A DNA stretch of 64,000 nucleotides from contig CAJUPY010000006.1 in NCBI GenBank assembly GCA_910588035.1, forward strand, positions 62,001 to 126,000, written 5' to 3'. Under the pieces are notes generated by a model. The model ran no database searches, was not told where the DNA came from, and saw only the letters and a list, made by a program, of their open reading frames with translations. The translations under genes and the position numbers were made by a program. This document shows, piece after piece, positions 50,397 to 58,471 of this stretch. The DNA comes from an uncultured Muribaculaceae bacterium. Lineage in GTDB: Bacteria > Bacteroidota > Bacteroidia > Bacteroidales > Muribaculaceae. The first letter of the stretch is position 1, and each line of letters begins with the position of its first letter.

Positions 50397-51097
50397 CTTC
50401 GTTGACCGATGCGTTGCTGTCGGTTGTCTACCCTTGTGTCTGTGAGATATGCGGTGAGACTCTCGTCGAGGGTGAGGAACTGCTGTGTTCACGGTGTCTG
50501 GTTGAAGTGCCCCGTACATTTTTTCATTTGAGTGATTTCAATCACCTTCACCAGCGGTTGTTGGGAAGGGCGCATGCCGACAAGGCATCATCATTTTTCC
50601 ACTACTTCAAAAGTGACGCCTATGCCGAGATGATACATAAATTGAAGTATGGATCGCGACGAGAAATTGGGGTGAAGCTCGGGCGGATATATGCCCGCGA
50701 GATATTGCACGATTCTCCCGATTATTTTTGCGGAGTAGATTTGTTTCTGCCGGTGCCGGTTCACTTTTTCAAGTTGTTGAAACGAGGCTACAACCAAAGC
50801 GGACTGATTGCCAAAGGTTTGTCGGTAGTGACGGGAATTCCTGTAGGCGATCATCTGGTGGCGACACGCGGACATGCCACGCAGACACGAAAGAGTGCGT
50901 TTGACCGTTGGATCAATTCGGCCGGAATTTTCAAAGTCAGACACTCCTCTGACCTTGATAATACGCATGTCATGTTGGTTGACGATGTGATCACTACCGG
51001 ATCGACAATGCTTTGTTGCATGGAGGCAATCCACGATTCGGCACCCTCCGCCAAAATCAGTGTGATCAGCCTGGCTTCGACAAAAGCAGTGAATTGA
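50372..51097 (+). CDS. ComF-family phosphoribosyltransferase-like protein
   Basis: 241 aa. The N-terminal zinc-ribbon is 'YPCVCEICGETLVEGEELLCSRC'. The PRTase domain carries 'YNQSGLIAKGL' and the PRPP motif 'VMLVDDVITTGSTMLCC'. 'HATQTRKSAFDRW' is also typical. ComF proteins are linked to DNA uptake in naturally competent bacteria but occur widely in non-competent ones; the function in Bacteroidales is unclear. Start ATG 50372 lies inside recX. Confidence 0.9.
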   Translation: MAGIIRRVTSLTDALLSVVYPCVCEICGETLVEGEELLCSRCLVEVPRTFFHLSDFNHLHQRLLGRAHADKASSFFHYFKSDAYAEMIHKLKYGSRREIGVKLGRIYAREILHDSPDYFCGVDLFLPVPVHFFKLLKRGYNQSGLIAKGLSVVTGIPVGDHLVATRGHATQTRKSAFDRWINSAGIFKVRHSSDLDNTHVMLVDDVITTGSTMLCCMEAIHDSAPSAKISVISLASTKAVN

Positions 51098-51217
51098 CCG
51101 GGACTATGAGTTAAAAGATGATATATCTGATTGTTGTGGGGCCACGATCGGCATACGGCCTGAAAAAATATAGCCATTAGCAATCACAACGGCATTATTC
51201 ATTGCAAACTAATCCAT

Positions 51218-51547
51218 TTAGCTCCAGTCAAGAAACGAAAGCCTGAAGGCCGCGTTTTCAGGAAAGTTATCAAGGAACGATCCTGAAGAATCGTTCCTGA
51301 ATGGATCAGGGCTCAAATAGCCTTCATTGATCCACCTTAACAAGGTTTCCCGTTGCACAGACACCCCTCTCTTCTTATTTCTATCATTCAATGCACCTGG
51401 TGGGTCAACCGCCATACCGTTTTGTTCGACCCAGTCCCAGCCCTTCCATTTGGTGGGCAGCGACTTCCCGAAATATAGACGAATACACCCAAGGTGTCTC
51501 GTTTCGGCTGAATCACTATATATGTTTAAATCGATATCAATTGCCAT
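51218..51547 (-). CDS. Hypothetical protein, unrecognised
   Basis: 109 aa, soluble, with many Trp and charged residues ('LPTKWKGWDWVEQNGM', 'RETLLRWINEGYLSPDPF'). No signal peptide or membrane helix. I do not recognise a family. A perfect 9-bp inverted repeat (AGGAACGAT at 51273-51281 and ATCGTTCCT at 51290-51298) falls inside the C-terminal coding part. No Bacteroides-type promoter is evident upstream. The surrounding bases are AT-rich. It may be a real accessory gene or a decayed one. Confidence 0.45.
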   Translation of the reverse strand: MAIDIDLNIYSDSAETRHLGCIRLYFGKSLPTKWKGWDWVEQNGMAVDPPGALNDRNKKRGVSVQRETLLRWINEGYLSPDPFRNDSSGSFLDNFPENAAFRLSFLDWS

Positions 51548-51670
51548 GTCAATTTACATGTTCTATTTTGTTTGACTATAGATGGATTTAATGATTGTTT
51601 CAGTTGACTTTCAACACGTAAAGTTAACTGATTTTTCCTTATGCCGCAATAAGTCTGATATTTATATTCA

Positions 51671-52192
51671 TTATAACTGGAACGCATTGCGTGGAGTACC
51701 GTCCTGAACATGAATTATACCGCAGTATGAGAATCCGCGTTTCGCTATCCAGCCGAGCATGGGCGCATTGTCTGCATGTGTGTCGATGCGGATGTTTATT
51801 CCGGCTTTCATGCAGAACTCAAGGGCAATGTCAGCGACCGATTTTGCTCCTGGAGCGGCGGCAATGCGATGTATTGTCCCGTAGGGATTGTTGTCAGGCC
51901 ATTCACCTTCAATTTCAGAATAATTCGGATCTTCGCCGACAATGAATGTGAACACCCCTTTAATACCTTGGTCAGATTCGATCACATAGCTGTTGCCATT
52001 TTCGATGTCGTTGATTATAGTCTCTTTTGACGGGTAGCCGTTGACCCATTGAGTTGCATTCCCGAATTCACGCATTCTTTGTCTTGCGTAATCAAAGACA
52101 GACATCATTATTTCCAGATCAGAAATTGTCGCATGTCTGACAGAATGCATTTTCTCGATCTCACCCATATCTTCAATATCAATGTCTGTCAT
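51671..52192 (-). CDS. GNAT-family N-acetyltransferase
   Basis: 173 aa. 'SVRHATISDLEIMMSVFDYARQRM' opens the GNAT fold, the acetyl-CoA loop region is 'HRIAAAPGAKSVADIALEF', and 'RIDTHADNAPMLGWIAKRGFSYCG' is the conserved GNAT C-terminal part (the 'N..m..l..k.GF' motif). The acceptor is unknown. ATG 52192 overlaps the HxlR gene by 14 bp; ATG 52150 would avoid the overlap and fits the start of the fold better. It is in one operon with the HxlR regulator. Confidence 0.85.
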   Translation of the reverse strand: MTDIDIEDMGEIEKMHSVRHATISDLEIMMSVFDYARQRMREFGNATQWVNGYPSKETIINDIENGNSYVIESDQGIKGVFTFIVGEDPNYSEIEGEWPDNNPYGTIHRIAAAPGAKSVADIALEFCMKAGINIRIDTHADNAPMLGWIAKRGFSYCGIIHVQDGTPRNAFQL

Positions 52193-52547
52193 TTGTTACT
52201 TTCTCAAAATTCTCCAGTGACCATGAAATTAGGCTGCCGATGACCGGCATCAGGCTTTTCCCCAATTCAGTCAGTGAATATTCAACACGCGGAGGTATCT
52301 CGGCATAAATCTTACGGGTTACGAGATTGTCTCTTTCAAGATTCTTCAGAGTGTCGGTCAATACTTTAGGAGATATATCAGGAATTGCCTTGCCGATCGC
52401 GTTGAAACGTGTAGCCTCATTCTCAGCGAGGACACACAGCACTAACATCTGCCATTTACCGGAAAACCGTGAGATGACATTTCTAACCGGACATTTTTCA
52501 ATGTGCGTGAATTTTTTTAAATTTTCTTGTAACTCCAAAGGTCTCAT
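52179..52547 (-). CDS. HxlR-family transcriptional regulator
   Basis: 122 aa. The winged helix-turn-helix is complete: 'CPVRNVISRFSGKWQMLVLCVLAENEATRFNAIGKAI', 'ISPKVLTDTLKNLERDNLVTRKIYAEIPPRVEYSLTELG'. A Cys at the start of the DNA-binding domain ('EKCPV') is the conserved redox/electrophile-sensing position of many HxlR regulators (YodB, HypR). It is divergent from the cupin gene and probably controls it and its own operon through the nearby palindrome. Confidence 0.92.
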   Translation of the reverse strand: MRPLELQENLKKFTHIEKCPVRNVISRFSGKWQMLVLCVLAENEATRFNAIGKAIPDISPKVLTDTLKNLERDNLVTRKIYAEIPPRVEYSLTELGKSLMPVIGSLISWSLENFEKVTNDRH

Positions 52548-52560
52548 TTTCAGAAATAGT

Positions 52561-52576
52561 TACTTTAAGGTAAGTA
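52561..52576. promoter_or_regulatory. Putative HxlR operator
   Basis: Perfect inverted repeat TACTT-N6-AAGTA, 14 bp upstream of the hxlR-type ATG. It resembles the TACT...AGTA operators known for HxlR-family regulators, and an overlapping AGGTA-AG-TACCT repeat covers 52568-52579. Confidence 0.5.
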
Positions 52577-52619
52577 CCTGACGATTTTGTAACGTCTTGT
52601 GAAGCTCAGGAATAGATTT

Positions 52620-52627
52620 TAATTTTG
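52620..52627 (+). promoter_or_regulatory. -7 box of the cupin gene promoter
   Basis: TAATTTTG with TTG around 52597-52599 about 20 bp upstream; the cupin ATG is at 52700. Confidence 0.55.
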
Positions 52628-52699
52628 CACTATCGAAACAAAAGCGGCTTACCGCAGCAAAGTTAACAATTAATCATCAACCTGCAAAATCAAGAAAAT

Positions 52700-53110
52700 A
52701 TGAGTGAAGTGAAAGTTTTGAATAAAGGAGCAAAATTCTCCCATGTCTCAGTAGGCAACATGCACGGAATCAGTGGCAAACAGTTCGTGAAGGATGCTAA
52801 CGGAGCAACCTCATGTGAAATCTCATTCGGCTCTCTTCCCCAGGGAGCTTCCGTCCCGTTCTTCCATAGCCATAAAGAGAACGAGGAGAACTACATCATA
52901 CTCACCGGAACCGGTAAATTTCAGGTAAACGATGAAGTTTTTGATGTGGCCGAAGGCTCAGTGATCCGCGTGGCAACAAATTGTGACCGCAATATCAAAT
53001 GCACCTCTGCAGAACCGATGACATACATCTGCATTCAGGCAAGAGAAGACTCTCTCGATGTCTACACCATGACTGACGCGGAAATTACTGAACGGGAAAA
53101 TCTTCTATGA
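52700..53110 (+). CDS. Cupin-domain protein
   Basis: 136 aa, single small beta-barrel. The metal motif 1 is 'FFHSHKENEENYIILTGTG' (HxH...E) and motif 2 lies around 'VAEGSVIRVATNCDRNI', where the usual final His is absent (Asn/Asp instead). 'SLPQGASVPF' precedes. The reaction is unknown; small cupins of this type often act on reactive or quinone-like compounds. It is divergently placed from the HxlR gene and is the probable target of that regulator. Confidence 0.88.
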   Translation: MSEVKVLNKGAKFSHVSVGNMHGISGKQFVKDANGATSCEISFGSLPQGASVPFFHSHKENEENYIILTGTGKFQVNDEVFDVAEGSVIRVATNCDRNIKCTSAEPMTYICIQAREDSLDVYTMTDAEITERENLL

Positions 53111-53162
53111 ATCGGGCACAATCAAATGACATGAATGACGTGGCTGTTTAACAGCCGGAGTA

Positions 53163-53205
53163 AACTGCCCCCTGAAAGCTTTTGACTTACTTTCAGGGGG
53201 CAGTT
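53163..53205 (+). terminator. Strong hairpin between the cupin gene and carB
   Basis: Perfect 16-bp arms (53163-53178 and 53190-53205, core CTGCCCCCTGAAAG) with an 11-nt loop, followed by CATGTTTGTTTG. It lies between convergent genes and can serve both. Confidence 0.7.
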
Positions 53206-53253
53206 CATGTTTGTTTGACGGCCTGTAGTTTATTGCGTCTCAAGACATTAATG

Positions 53254-56200
53254 TCATTTATATTCGTCCCAGCTTTTTATCTCTATCTCTTCAACCGGAA
53301 GTGATGTGAACGCTCTGATAAAAGCCGAGGCGAGGCGTGCGTTTGTCAACAGTGGTATGTTAAGATCTATTGCCGCACGCCTGATCTTATAGCCGTTGCT
53401 CAGTTCGGCAGATGTCAGGTTTTTAGGTATGTTGACAACCATGTCGATTCCTTTGTTGTGAAGCAGTTCAAGTGCCTGCGGCTGCATGTCGCTTTGGCTT
53501 GGCCAATAGACGCGTATTGCCGGGATGCCGTTGTCGTTGAGGAACTGGTGCGTTCCTCCGGTTGCATATATTCGGTATCCGTGGTTGTGCAGCATATGTG
53601 CGGCATCAAGCATGGCGGTCTTTTGTTTTGCCGACCCGGTAGAGAGAAGAACCGATTTCTGCGGAATTTTCAAACCTACGGAGAGCATTGATTTGAGAAT
53701 GGCCTCGTCGGTGTAGTCGCCGATGCAGCCAACCTCACCCGTCGATGACATGTCGACGCCGAGAACCGGATCTGCACCCTGAAGACGCGAGAAGCTGAAC
53801 TGCGACGCCTTGATGCCGACATAGTCGAGATCGAACGCGTTTTTGTGGGGCTTTTCAACCTCAATGCCGAGCATCACTTTTGTGGCGAGGTCGATGAAAT
53901 TTATTTTCAGAACCTTGGAGACGAACGGGAAGCTGCGTGAGGCACGAAGGTTACACTCGATAACTTTGATGTCGTTGTTTTTGGCGAGATATTGAATGTT
54001 GAACGGTCCGGAGATGTTTAATGCGCGAGCGATCTGCTGCGACACTTTCTTGATGCGCCTCATGGTCTCGACATAGAGTTTCTGGGGCGGGAAGCAGATA
54101 GTCGCATCTCCCGAGTGAACACCTGCAAACTCTATATGTTCAGAGATGGCATACACCTTTATTTCACCGTTTTGTGCAACCGCATCCATCTCGATCTCCT
54201 TGGCGTTTTGAATGAATTCGGTGACAACGACCGGGTGCTGTTTAGACACGTTGGCCGCAAGCTGAAGAAATCTTTCGAGTTCTTCTTTGTTAGAGCATAC
54301 GTTCATTGCCGCTCCCGACAGCACGTAGCTCGGACGGACGAGCACCGGAAATCCGACCTCATCGATAAATCTGTTGATGTCTTCGAAACTGGTGAGTTCA
54401 CGCCAGCGTGGCTGGTCGATGCCGAGGCGGTCGAGCATTGCCGAGAATTTGTGGCGGTCTTCGGCGTTGTCGATGCTTTGGGCTGAAGTTCCGAGAATGT
54501 TCACACCTTCGTCATCGAGGCGTGTTGCAAGATTATTCGGAATCTGGCCTCCAACAGACAGAATCGTTCCGTGGGGTTGTTCAAGATCGAGAATGTCCAT
54601 GACACGTTCAAAGGTGAGTTCGTCAAAATAGAGGCGGTCACACATGTCATAGTCGGTTGACACAGTTTCAGGGTTATAGTTGATCATTACCGATCGCCAA
54701 CCCTCTTTTTTGACAGTCATAAGAGCGTTGACCGAACACCAGTCAAACTCAACCGAGCTTCCGATGCGGTAAGCTCCCGAACCGAGCACAACTATTGAAC
54801 GGTGGTCGTGGAGATATGTGACATCGTTCTCGCTGCCGTTATAGGTCAGATAGAGATAGTTTGTCATTGCCGGATATTCGGCGGCCAGAGTGTCGATCTG
54901 TTTGACTACGGGCACAATTCCATTGCGTTTTCTGTAGTCTCTGATCACCTTCATGTCGCGGTCGGCGTCGAAATCATCTTTCATGACCTCACGAATGATC
55001 TGGAAGTCGCTGAAGCCCTGTTCCTTTGCCAATCTCAGCAACGGCAGAGGCAGAGAGGTCAGTTCATCGTGCTTTCTGAGTTCGCACGCAGTGTCATAGA
55101 TGTGATGAAGTTTATGCAGGAACCAACGGTCGATTTTTGTCAGGTCATGTATGCGGTCAATCGACCACCCTTCTCTCATGGCCTTGGCAATGACGAATAT
55201 TCGCTTGTCGGTCGGTTCTTTAAGTGCTTTCTCGATGTCAGCTATCTTGAGGTCGTGGTTGCCTACGAAGCCGTGCATTCCTTGTCCGATCATACGTAAG
55301 CCTTTCTGTATAGCTTCCTCAAAGGTACGTCCGATCGCCATGACTTCGCCGACCGATTTCATCGAAGAGCCGATCTCGCGGTTGACACCATGGAATTTGC
55401 CGAGATCCCACCGTGGAATCTTGACGACAATATAGTCGAGGGCCGGTTCAAAGAATGCCGATGTCGATTTGGTGACCGAGTTTTTCAACTCGAAGAGGCC
55501 GTACCCAAGCCCGAGTTTCGCCGCCACGAAGGCGAGGGGATAGCCGGTTGCTTTTGAAGCGAGAGCCGACGAGCGGCTCAAACGTGCGTTCACCTCGATC
55601 ACCCGGTATTCCATAGACTTCGGGTCAAAGGCATATTGCACGTTACACTCGCCGACAATGCCTATGTGGCGAATGATTTTGATCGCGAGCTGACGCAGGT
55701 AGTGGTAGTCTTCGTTAGACAGTGTCTGCGACGGAGCCACGACGATGCTTTCGCCGGTGTGAATGCCGAGCGGATCGAAATTTTCCATGTTGCACACCGT
55801 GATGCAGTTGTCGTAGCGGTCACGCACAACCTCATATTCAACTTCTTTCCAACCTTTCAGTGATTTCTCTACCAGAACTTGTGGCGAGAACGAGAGTGCT
55901 TTCTCCACGAGTGAGACGAGCTCTTCAGGGGTATCGCAGAAACCGCTGCCGAGACCACCGAGCGCGTATGCGGCTCTGACGATGACCGGATATCCGAGAT
56001 TTGAAGCGGCTTCGAGTGCATCGTTAACCGAGTTGACAGCTTCGCTTTTGATTGTCTTGACACCAATCTCGTCGAGTTTCTTGACGAAAAGTTCACGGTC
56101 TTCGGTGTCCATGATTGCCCTTACCGGTGTGCCGAGAACCTTGAGGTCATATTTGTCGAGTATGCCCGATTCATAGAGGGCCACACCGCAGTTCAGGGCG

Positions 56201-56478
56201 GTCTGGCCACCGAACGCGAGCAGAATGCCGTCGGGACGCTCCTTGGCTATGACTTTCTCGACGAAGTAGGGTGTTACAGGAAGAAAATATATTTTGTCGG
56301 CAAAACCTTCTGATGTCTGAACCGTCGCGATGTTAGGATTGATCAGAATGGTCTCGATGCCTTCTTCTTTCAATGCTTTGAGGGCCTGAGAGCCTGAATA
56401 GTCAAATTCGCCGGCCTCGCCGATTTTCAAGGCACCGCTTCCGAGTAGAAGTACCTTCTTTATGTTATTGTCGATCAT
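53254..56478 (-). CDS. carB: Carbamoyl-phosphate synthase, large subunit
   Basis: 1074 aa, full length. Two ATP-grasp halves are present: 'VLLLGSGALKIGEAGEFDYSG' opens the carboxyphosphate half and 'VVLGSGAYRIGSSVEFDWCSV' the carbamate half. 'EVNARLSRSSALASKATGYPLA' and 'ECNLRASRSFPFVSKV' are the matching metal-binding segments. The final 130 residues are the MGS-type allosteric domain ('IYATGGTHQFLNDNGI'). With CarA it makes carbamoyl phosphate for arginine and pyrimidines. It starts 10 bp after carA. Confidence 0.97.
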   Translation of the reverse strand: MIDNNIKKVLLLGSGALKIGEAGEFDYSGSQALKALKEEGIETILINPNIATVQTSEGFADKIYFLPVTPYFVEKVIAKERPDGILLAFGGQTALNCGVALYESGILDKYDLKVLGTPVRAIMDTEDRELFVKKLDEIGVKTIKSEAVNSVNDALEAASNLGYPVIVRAAYALGGLGSGFCDTPEELVSLVEKALSFSPQVLVEKSLKGWKEVEYEVVRDRYDNCITVCNMENFDPLGIHTGESIVVAPSQTLSNEDYHYLRQLAIKIIRHIGIVGECNVQYAFDPKSMEYRVIEVNARLSRSSALASKATGYPLAFVAAKLGLGYGLFELKNSVTKSTSAFFEPALDYIVVKIPRWDLGKFHGVNREIGSSMKSVGEVMAIGRTFEEAIQKGLRMIGQGMHGFVGNHDLKIADIEKALKEPTDKRIFVIAKAMREGWSIDRIHDLTKIDRWFLHKLHHIYDTACELRKHDELTSLPLPLLRLAKEQGFSDFQIIREVMKDDFDADRDMKVIRDYRKRNGIVPVVKQIDTLAAEYPAMTNYLYLTYNGSENDVTYLHDHRSIVVLGSGAYRIGSSVEFDWCSVNALMTVKKEGWRSVMINYNPETVSTDYDMCDRLYFDELTFERVMDILDLEQPHGTILSVGGQIPNNLATRLDDEGVNILGTSAQSIDNAEDRHKFSAMLDRLGIDQPRWRELTSFEDINRFIDEVGFPVLVRPSYVLSGAAMNVCSNKEELERFLQLAANVSKQHPVVVTEFIQNAKEIEMDAVAQNGEIKVYAISEHIEFAGVHSGDATICFPPQKLYVETMRRIKKVSQQIARALNISGPFNIQYLAKNNDIKVIECNLRASRSFPFVSKVLKINFIDLATKVMLGIEVEKPHKNAFDLDYVGIKASQFSFSRLQGADPVLGVDMSSTGEVGCIGDYTDEAILKSMLSVGLKIPQKSVLLSTGSAKQKTAMLDAAHMLHNHGYRIYATGGTHQFLNDNGIPAIRVYWPSQSDMQPQALELLHNKGIDMVVNIPKNLTSAELSNGYKIRRAAIDLNIPLLTNARLASAFIRAFTSLPVEEIEIKSWDEYK

Positions 56479-56488
56479 TGTTTCTTTC

Positions 56489-57556
56489 TTAGAGGAGTTT
56501 GATGAAGTTGTCGAAGATAAACTCGGTGTCTTTGGGACCTGAAGAGGCCTCGGGGTGGAACTGGGCCGAGAAGAAGGGTTTTGTCTTGTGGCGAATGCCT
56601 TCGTTCGTTCCGTCGTTCATGTTTATGAAAAGCGGTTCCCAGTCTTCTGGCAATGTGTCGGAATCGACTGCGAATCCATGGTTCTGAGAAGTCACGAAAC
56701 AGGTGTCGGTTCCGGCCATTCTGACCGGTTGGTTATGACTCCGGTGGCCATATTTAAGTTTGTATGTCCTGGCACCGGCCGCTTTTGCCAACAGCTGGTT
56801 TCCCATGCATATGCCGCAAATCGGTTTTCCGATTTCCATTGCCTTGCGGATGTTTTCAACTGTCTTCTCTGCCATATCGGGGTTTCCGGGACCGTTGGAG
56901 ATGAACAGACCGTCGTAGGCGATTGATGTGAAATCATAGTCCCATGGAACTCTGACAACTTTAACACCGCGTCGGGTAAGACATCTGATTATGTTGTGTT
57001 TAGTGCCACAGTCAATCAAAACGACTGTTTTGTCGCCTTCACCATGATGTTCAACAGACTGACAGCTTGTCGCGCCGACAAGATTATCGACATTTGGATC
57101 GTAGAACTCGACATCAACGTCATCAATGACTATTTTACCGAGCATGGATCCTTTTTCACGCAGATACTTGGTCAAGGCACGGGTATCGATGCCATATACG
57201 CCTGGAATCTTTTCCTCTTCCAGCCATTGTGCCAACGATCGGTCGGCTTGCCAGTGGCTGTGTTCCCACGAATAATCTTGTGCTATGATCGCTTTGCAGT
57301 GAATGTGGTCGCTCTCATAAAACTCGCTGACATCATTTTTCTCCCGTCGGGGAGGAACGCCGTAATTTCCTAAAATGGGATAAGTGGTTACCAATATCTG
57401 ACCCTCATAAGAAGGGTCGGTCAAGCTCTCGGGGTAACCGGTCATCGCTGTATTAAACACTACCTCACCGGCTGTCGAACTATCGTGGCCGAATGATTTT
57501 CCTTCAAATTTGGTGCCGTCTTCAAGAATCAGCACCGCGCGTTTCGTTTCTCGCAT
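56489..57556 (-). CDS. carA: Carbamoyl-phosphate synthase, small (glutaminase) subunit
   Basis: 355 aa. N-terminal CPSase domain 'LILEDGTKFEGKSFGHDSSTAGEVVFNTAMTGYPES' and C-terminal class-I amidotransferase with nucleophile Cys in 'PICGICMGNQLLAKAAG' and His/Glu in 'SAQFHPEASSGP'. The 'ICMGNQ' Asn after Gly (GHQ in E. coli) is a usual variant in this phylum as far as I recall. It delivers ammonia to CarB. First gene of the carAB operon, with its own promoter. Confidence 0.96.
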   Translation of the reverse strand: MRETKRAVLILEDGTKFEGKSFGHDSSTAGEVVFNTAMTGYPESLTDPSYEGQILVTTYPILGNYGVPPRREKNDVSEFYESDHIHCKAIIAQDYSWEHSHWQADRSLAQWLEEEKIPGVYGIDTRALTKYLREKGSMLGKIVIDDVDVEFYDPNVDNLVGATSCQSVEHHGEGDKTVVLIDCGTKHNIIRCLTRRGVKVVRVPWDYDFTSIAYDGLFISNGPGNPDMAEKTVENIRKAMEIGKPICGICMGNQLLAKAAGARTYKLKYGHRSHNQPVRMAGTDTCFVTSQNHGFAVDSDTLPEDWEPLFINMNDGTNEGIRHKTKPFFSAQFHPEASSGPKDTEFIFDNFIKLL

Positions 57557-57619
57557 AAAGACAGAAAGATATGTGATAAATTATGCGGTTGACAGATTTG
57601 TTCTATCGTGAAAACCGTG

Positions 57620-57627
57620 CAAAGTTA
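57620..57627 (-). promoter_or_regulatory. -7 box of the carAB promoter
   Basis: The minus strand reads TAACTTTG, 63 bp upstream of the carA ATG. Confidence 0.6.
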
Positions 57628-57797
57628 TGAAATTATTTTCTTTTTATCGCTGTTTGCTTGTTTTTTTTGATTAAAGCTATCATTTAACGTGGGTTTTGTT
57701 GAGATATAAAAGATAATGCAAAGCGAAGATTATCCACATCCATTTGTGAAAAGCAGATCGTTCTGCTAATGGGGTCATCTCCATAAGAGGTATGAAA

Positions 57798-57818
57798 TTT
57801 CACTTTATTTAAGTGAAA
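57798..57818. promoter_or_regulatory. Palindrome beside the NlpC gene -33 box (possible operator)
   Basis: Perfect arms TTTCACTT (57798-57805) and AAGTGAAA (57811-57818) flank TATTT, directly upstream of TTTTG at 57822-57826. Position suits a regulator binding site; no T-run makes a terminator unlikely. Confidence 0.4.
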
Positions 57819-57845
57819 AGGTTTTGTATGGTGGGGCATTTTGGT

Positions 57846-57853
57846 TAACTTTG
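57846..57853 (+). promoter_or_regulatory. -7 box of the NlpC/P60 gene promoter
   Basis: TAACTTTG with TTTTG at 57822-57826 as -33 box (19-bp spacing); ATG at 57882. Confidence 0.7.
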
Positions 57854-57881
57854 CATAATCTTTGAGATAAATCACAAGACC

Positions 57882-58466
57882 ATGATACTACGCACCGCGT
57901 TATTTTCCATAGTGATGTTGCCCGTTTCGGTTTTTACACTCGGAGCGGTTGAGCCGGTGCATTCTATCATTGAAGATGATGCGGAACTTTTTTCTGAGAA
58001 CAAAATGATTTTCCCGCAATATGCCGTTCCGGCAGCCGGAATGGAAATGTTGTTCGGGAGTGAAGACTCGGAAATGGCCCGCGATCTGATTGCGTTTGCA
58101 AAAAAATATCTCGGTCTGCGCTACCGTCGCGGGGGTAAGACACCTTCAGGGTTTGATTGTTCTGGATTCACTGGATATGTGTTCGGTCAGTTCGGCTACA
58201 GCCTCGGAGCGTCGTCGCGTGACCAGTTTAGAGATGGCGTTGAGATTGAGAATCTTGATATCAAACCCGGTGACCTCTTGTTTTTCAACGGACGTTCGGT
58301 TGGCAAACGGGTGGGGCATGTAGGCATCGCGATAGAAAACGATGCCGAATCTGGTATTGTCACTTTCATACACTCGTCGGTTACTGGTGGAATCAGAATT
58401 GACAAGACTTCTGATCCTTATTACAGCCGTCGCTTTCTCGGAGCACGTCGTGTGTTGACCGAGTGA
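57882..58466 (+). CDS. NlpC/P60 (C40) cell-wall peptidase
   Basis: 194 aa with an N-terminal signal peptide (ILRTALFSIVMLPVSVFTLG). The catalytic triad is visible: Cys in 'FDCSGFTGYVF' (near residue 93), His in 'RVGHVGIAI' (near 146) and a third residue in 'FIHSSVTGGIRI'. 'LIAFAKKYLGLRYRRGGKTP' is the typical lead-in. It should cut gamma-D-Glu-diamino acid bonds in peptidoglycan stem peptides. It is a single-domain enzyme with no SH3 or LysM part. It converges on the helicase gene, with 5 bp between the stops. Confidence 0.92.
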   Translation: MILRTALFSIVMLPVSVFTLGAVEPVHSIIEDDAELFSENKMIFPQYAVPAAGMEMLFGSEDSEMARDLIAFAKKYLGLRYRRGGKTPSGFDCSGFTGYVFGQFGYSLGASSRDQFRDGVEIENLDIKPGDLLFFNGRSVGKRVGHVGIAIENDAESGIVTFIHSSVTGGIRIDKTSDPYYSRRFLGARRVLTE

Positions 58467-58471
58467 TTGAG

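Larger units (their letters stand above)
57557..57881. other. Divergent regulatory region between carA and the NlpC/P60 gene
   Basis: This 325-bp gap has no supportable gene. It holds a carA promoter (minus, 57620-57627), an NlpC gene promoter (plus, 57846-57853) and a perfect palindrome at 57798-57818. The central part (about 57640-57790) is AT-rich and shows nothing I can name. Confidence 0.6.

Noticed and set aside
51273..51298. Inverted repeat as a possible terminator
   Set aside because: No T-run on either strand, and it lies inside an open frame.
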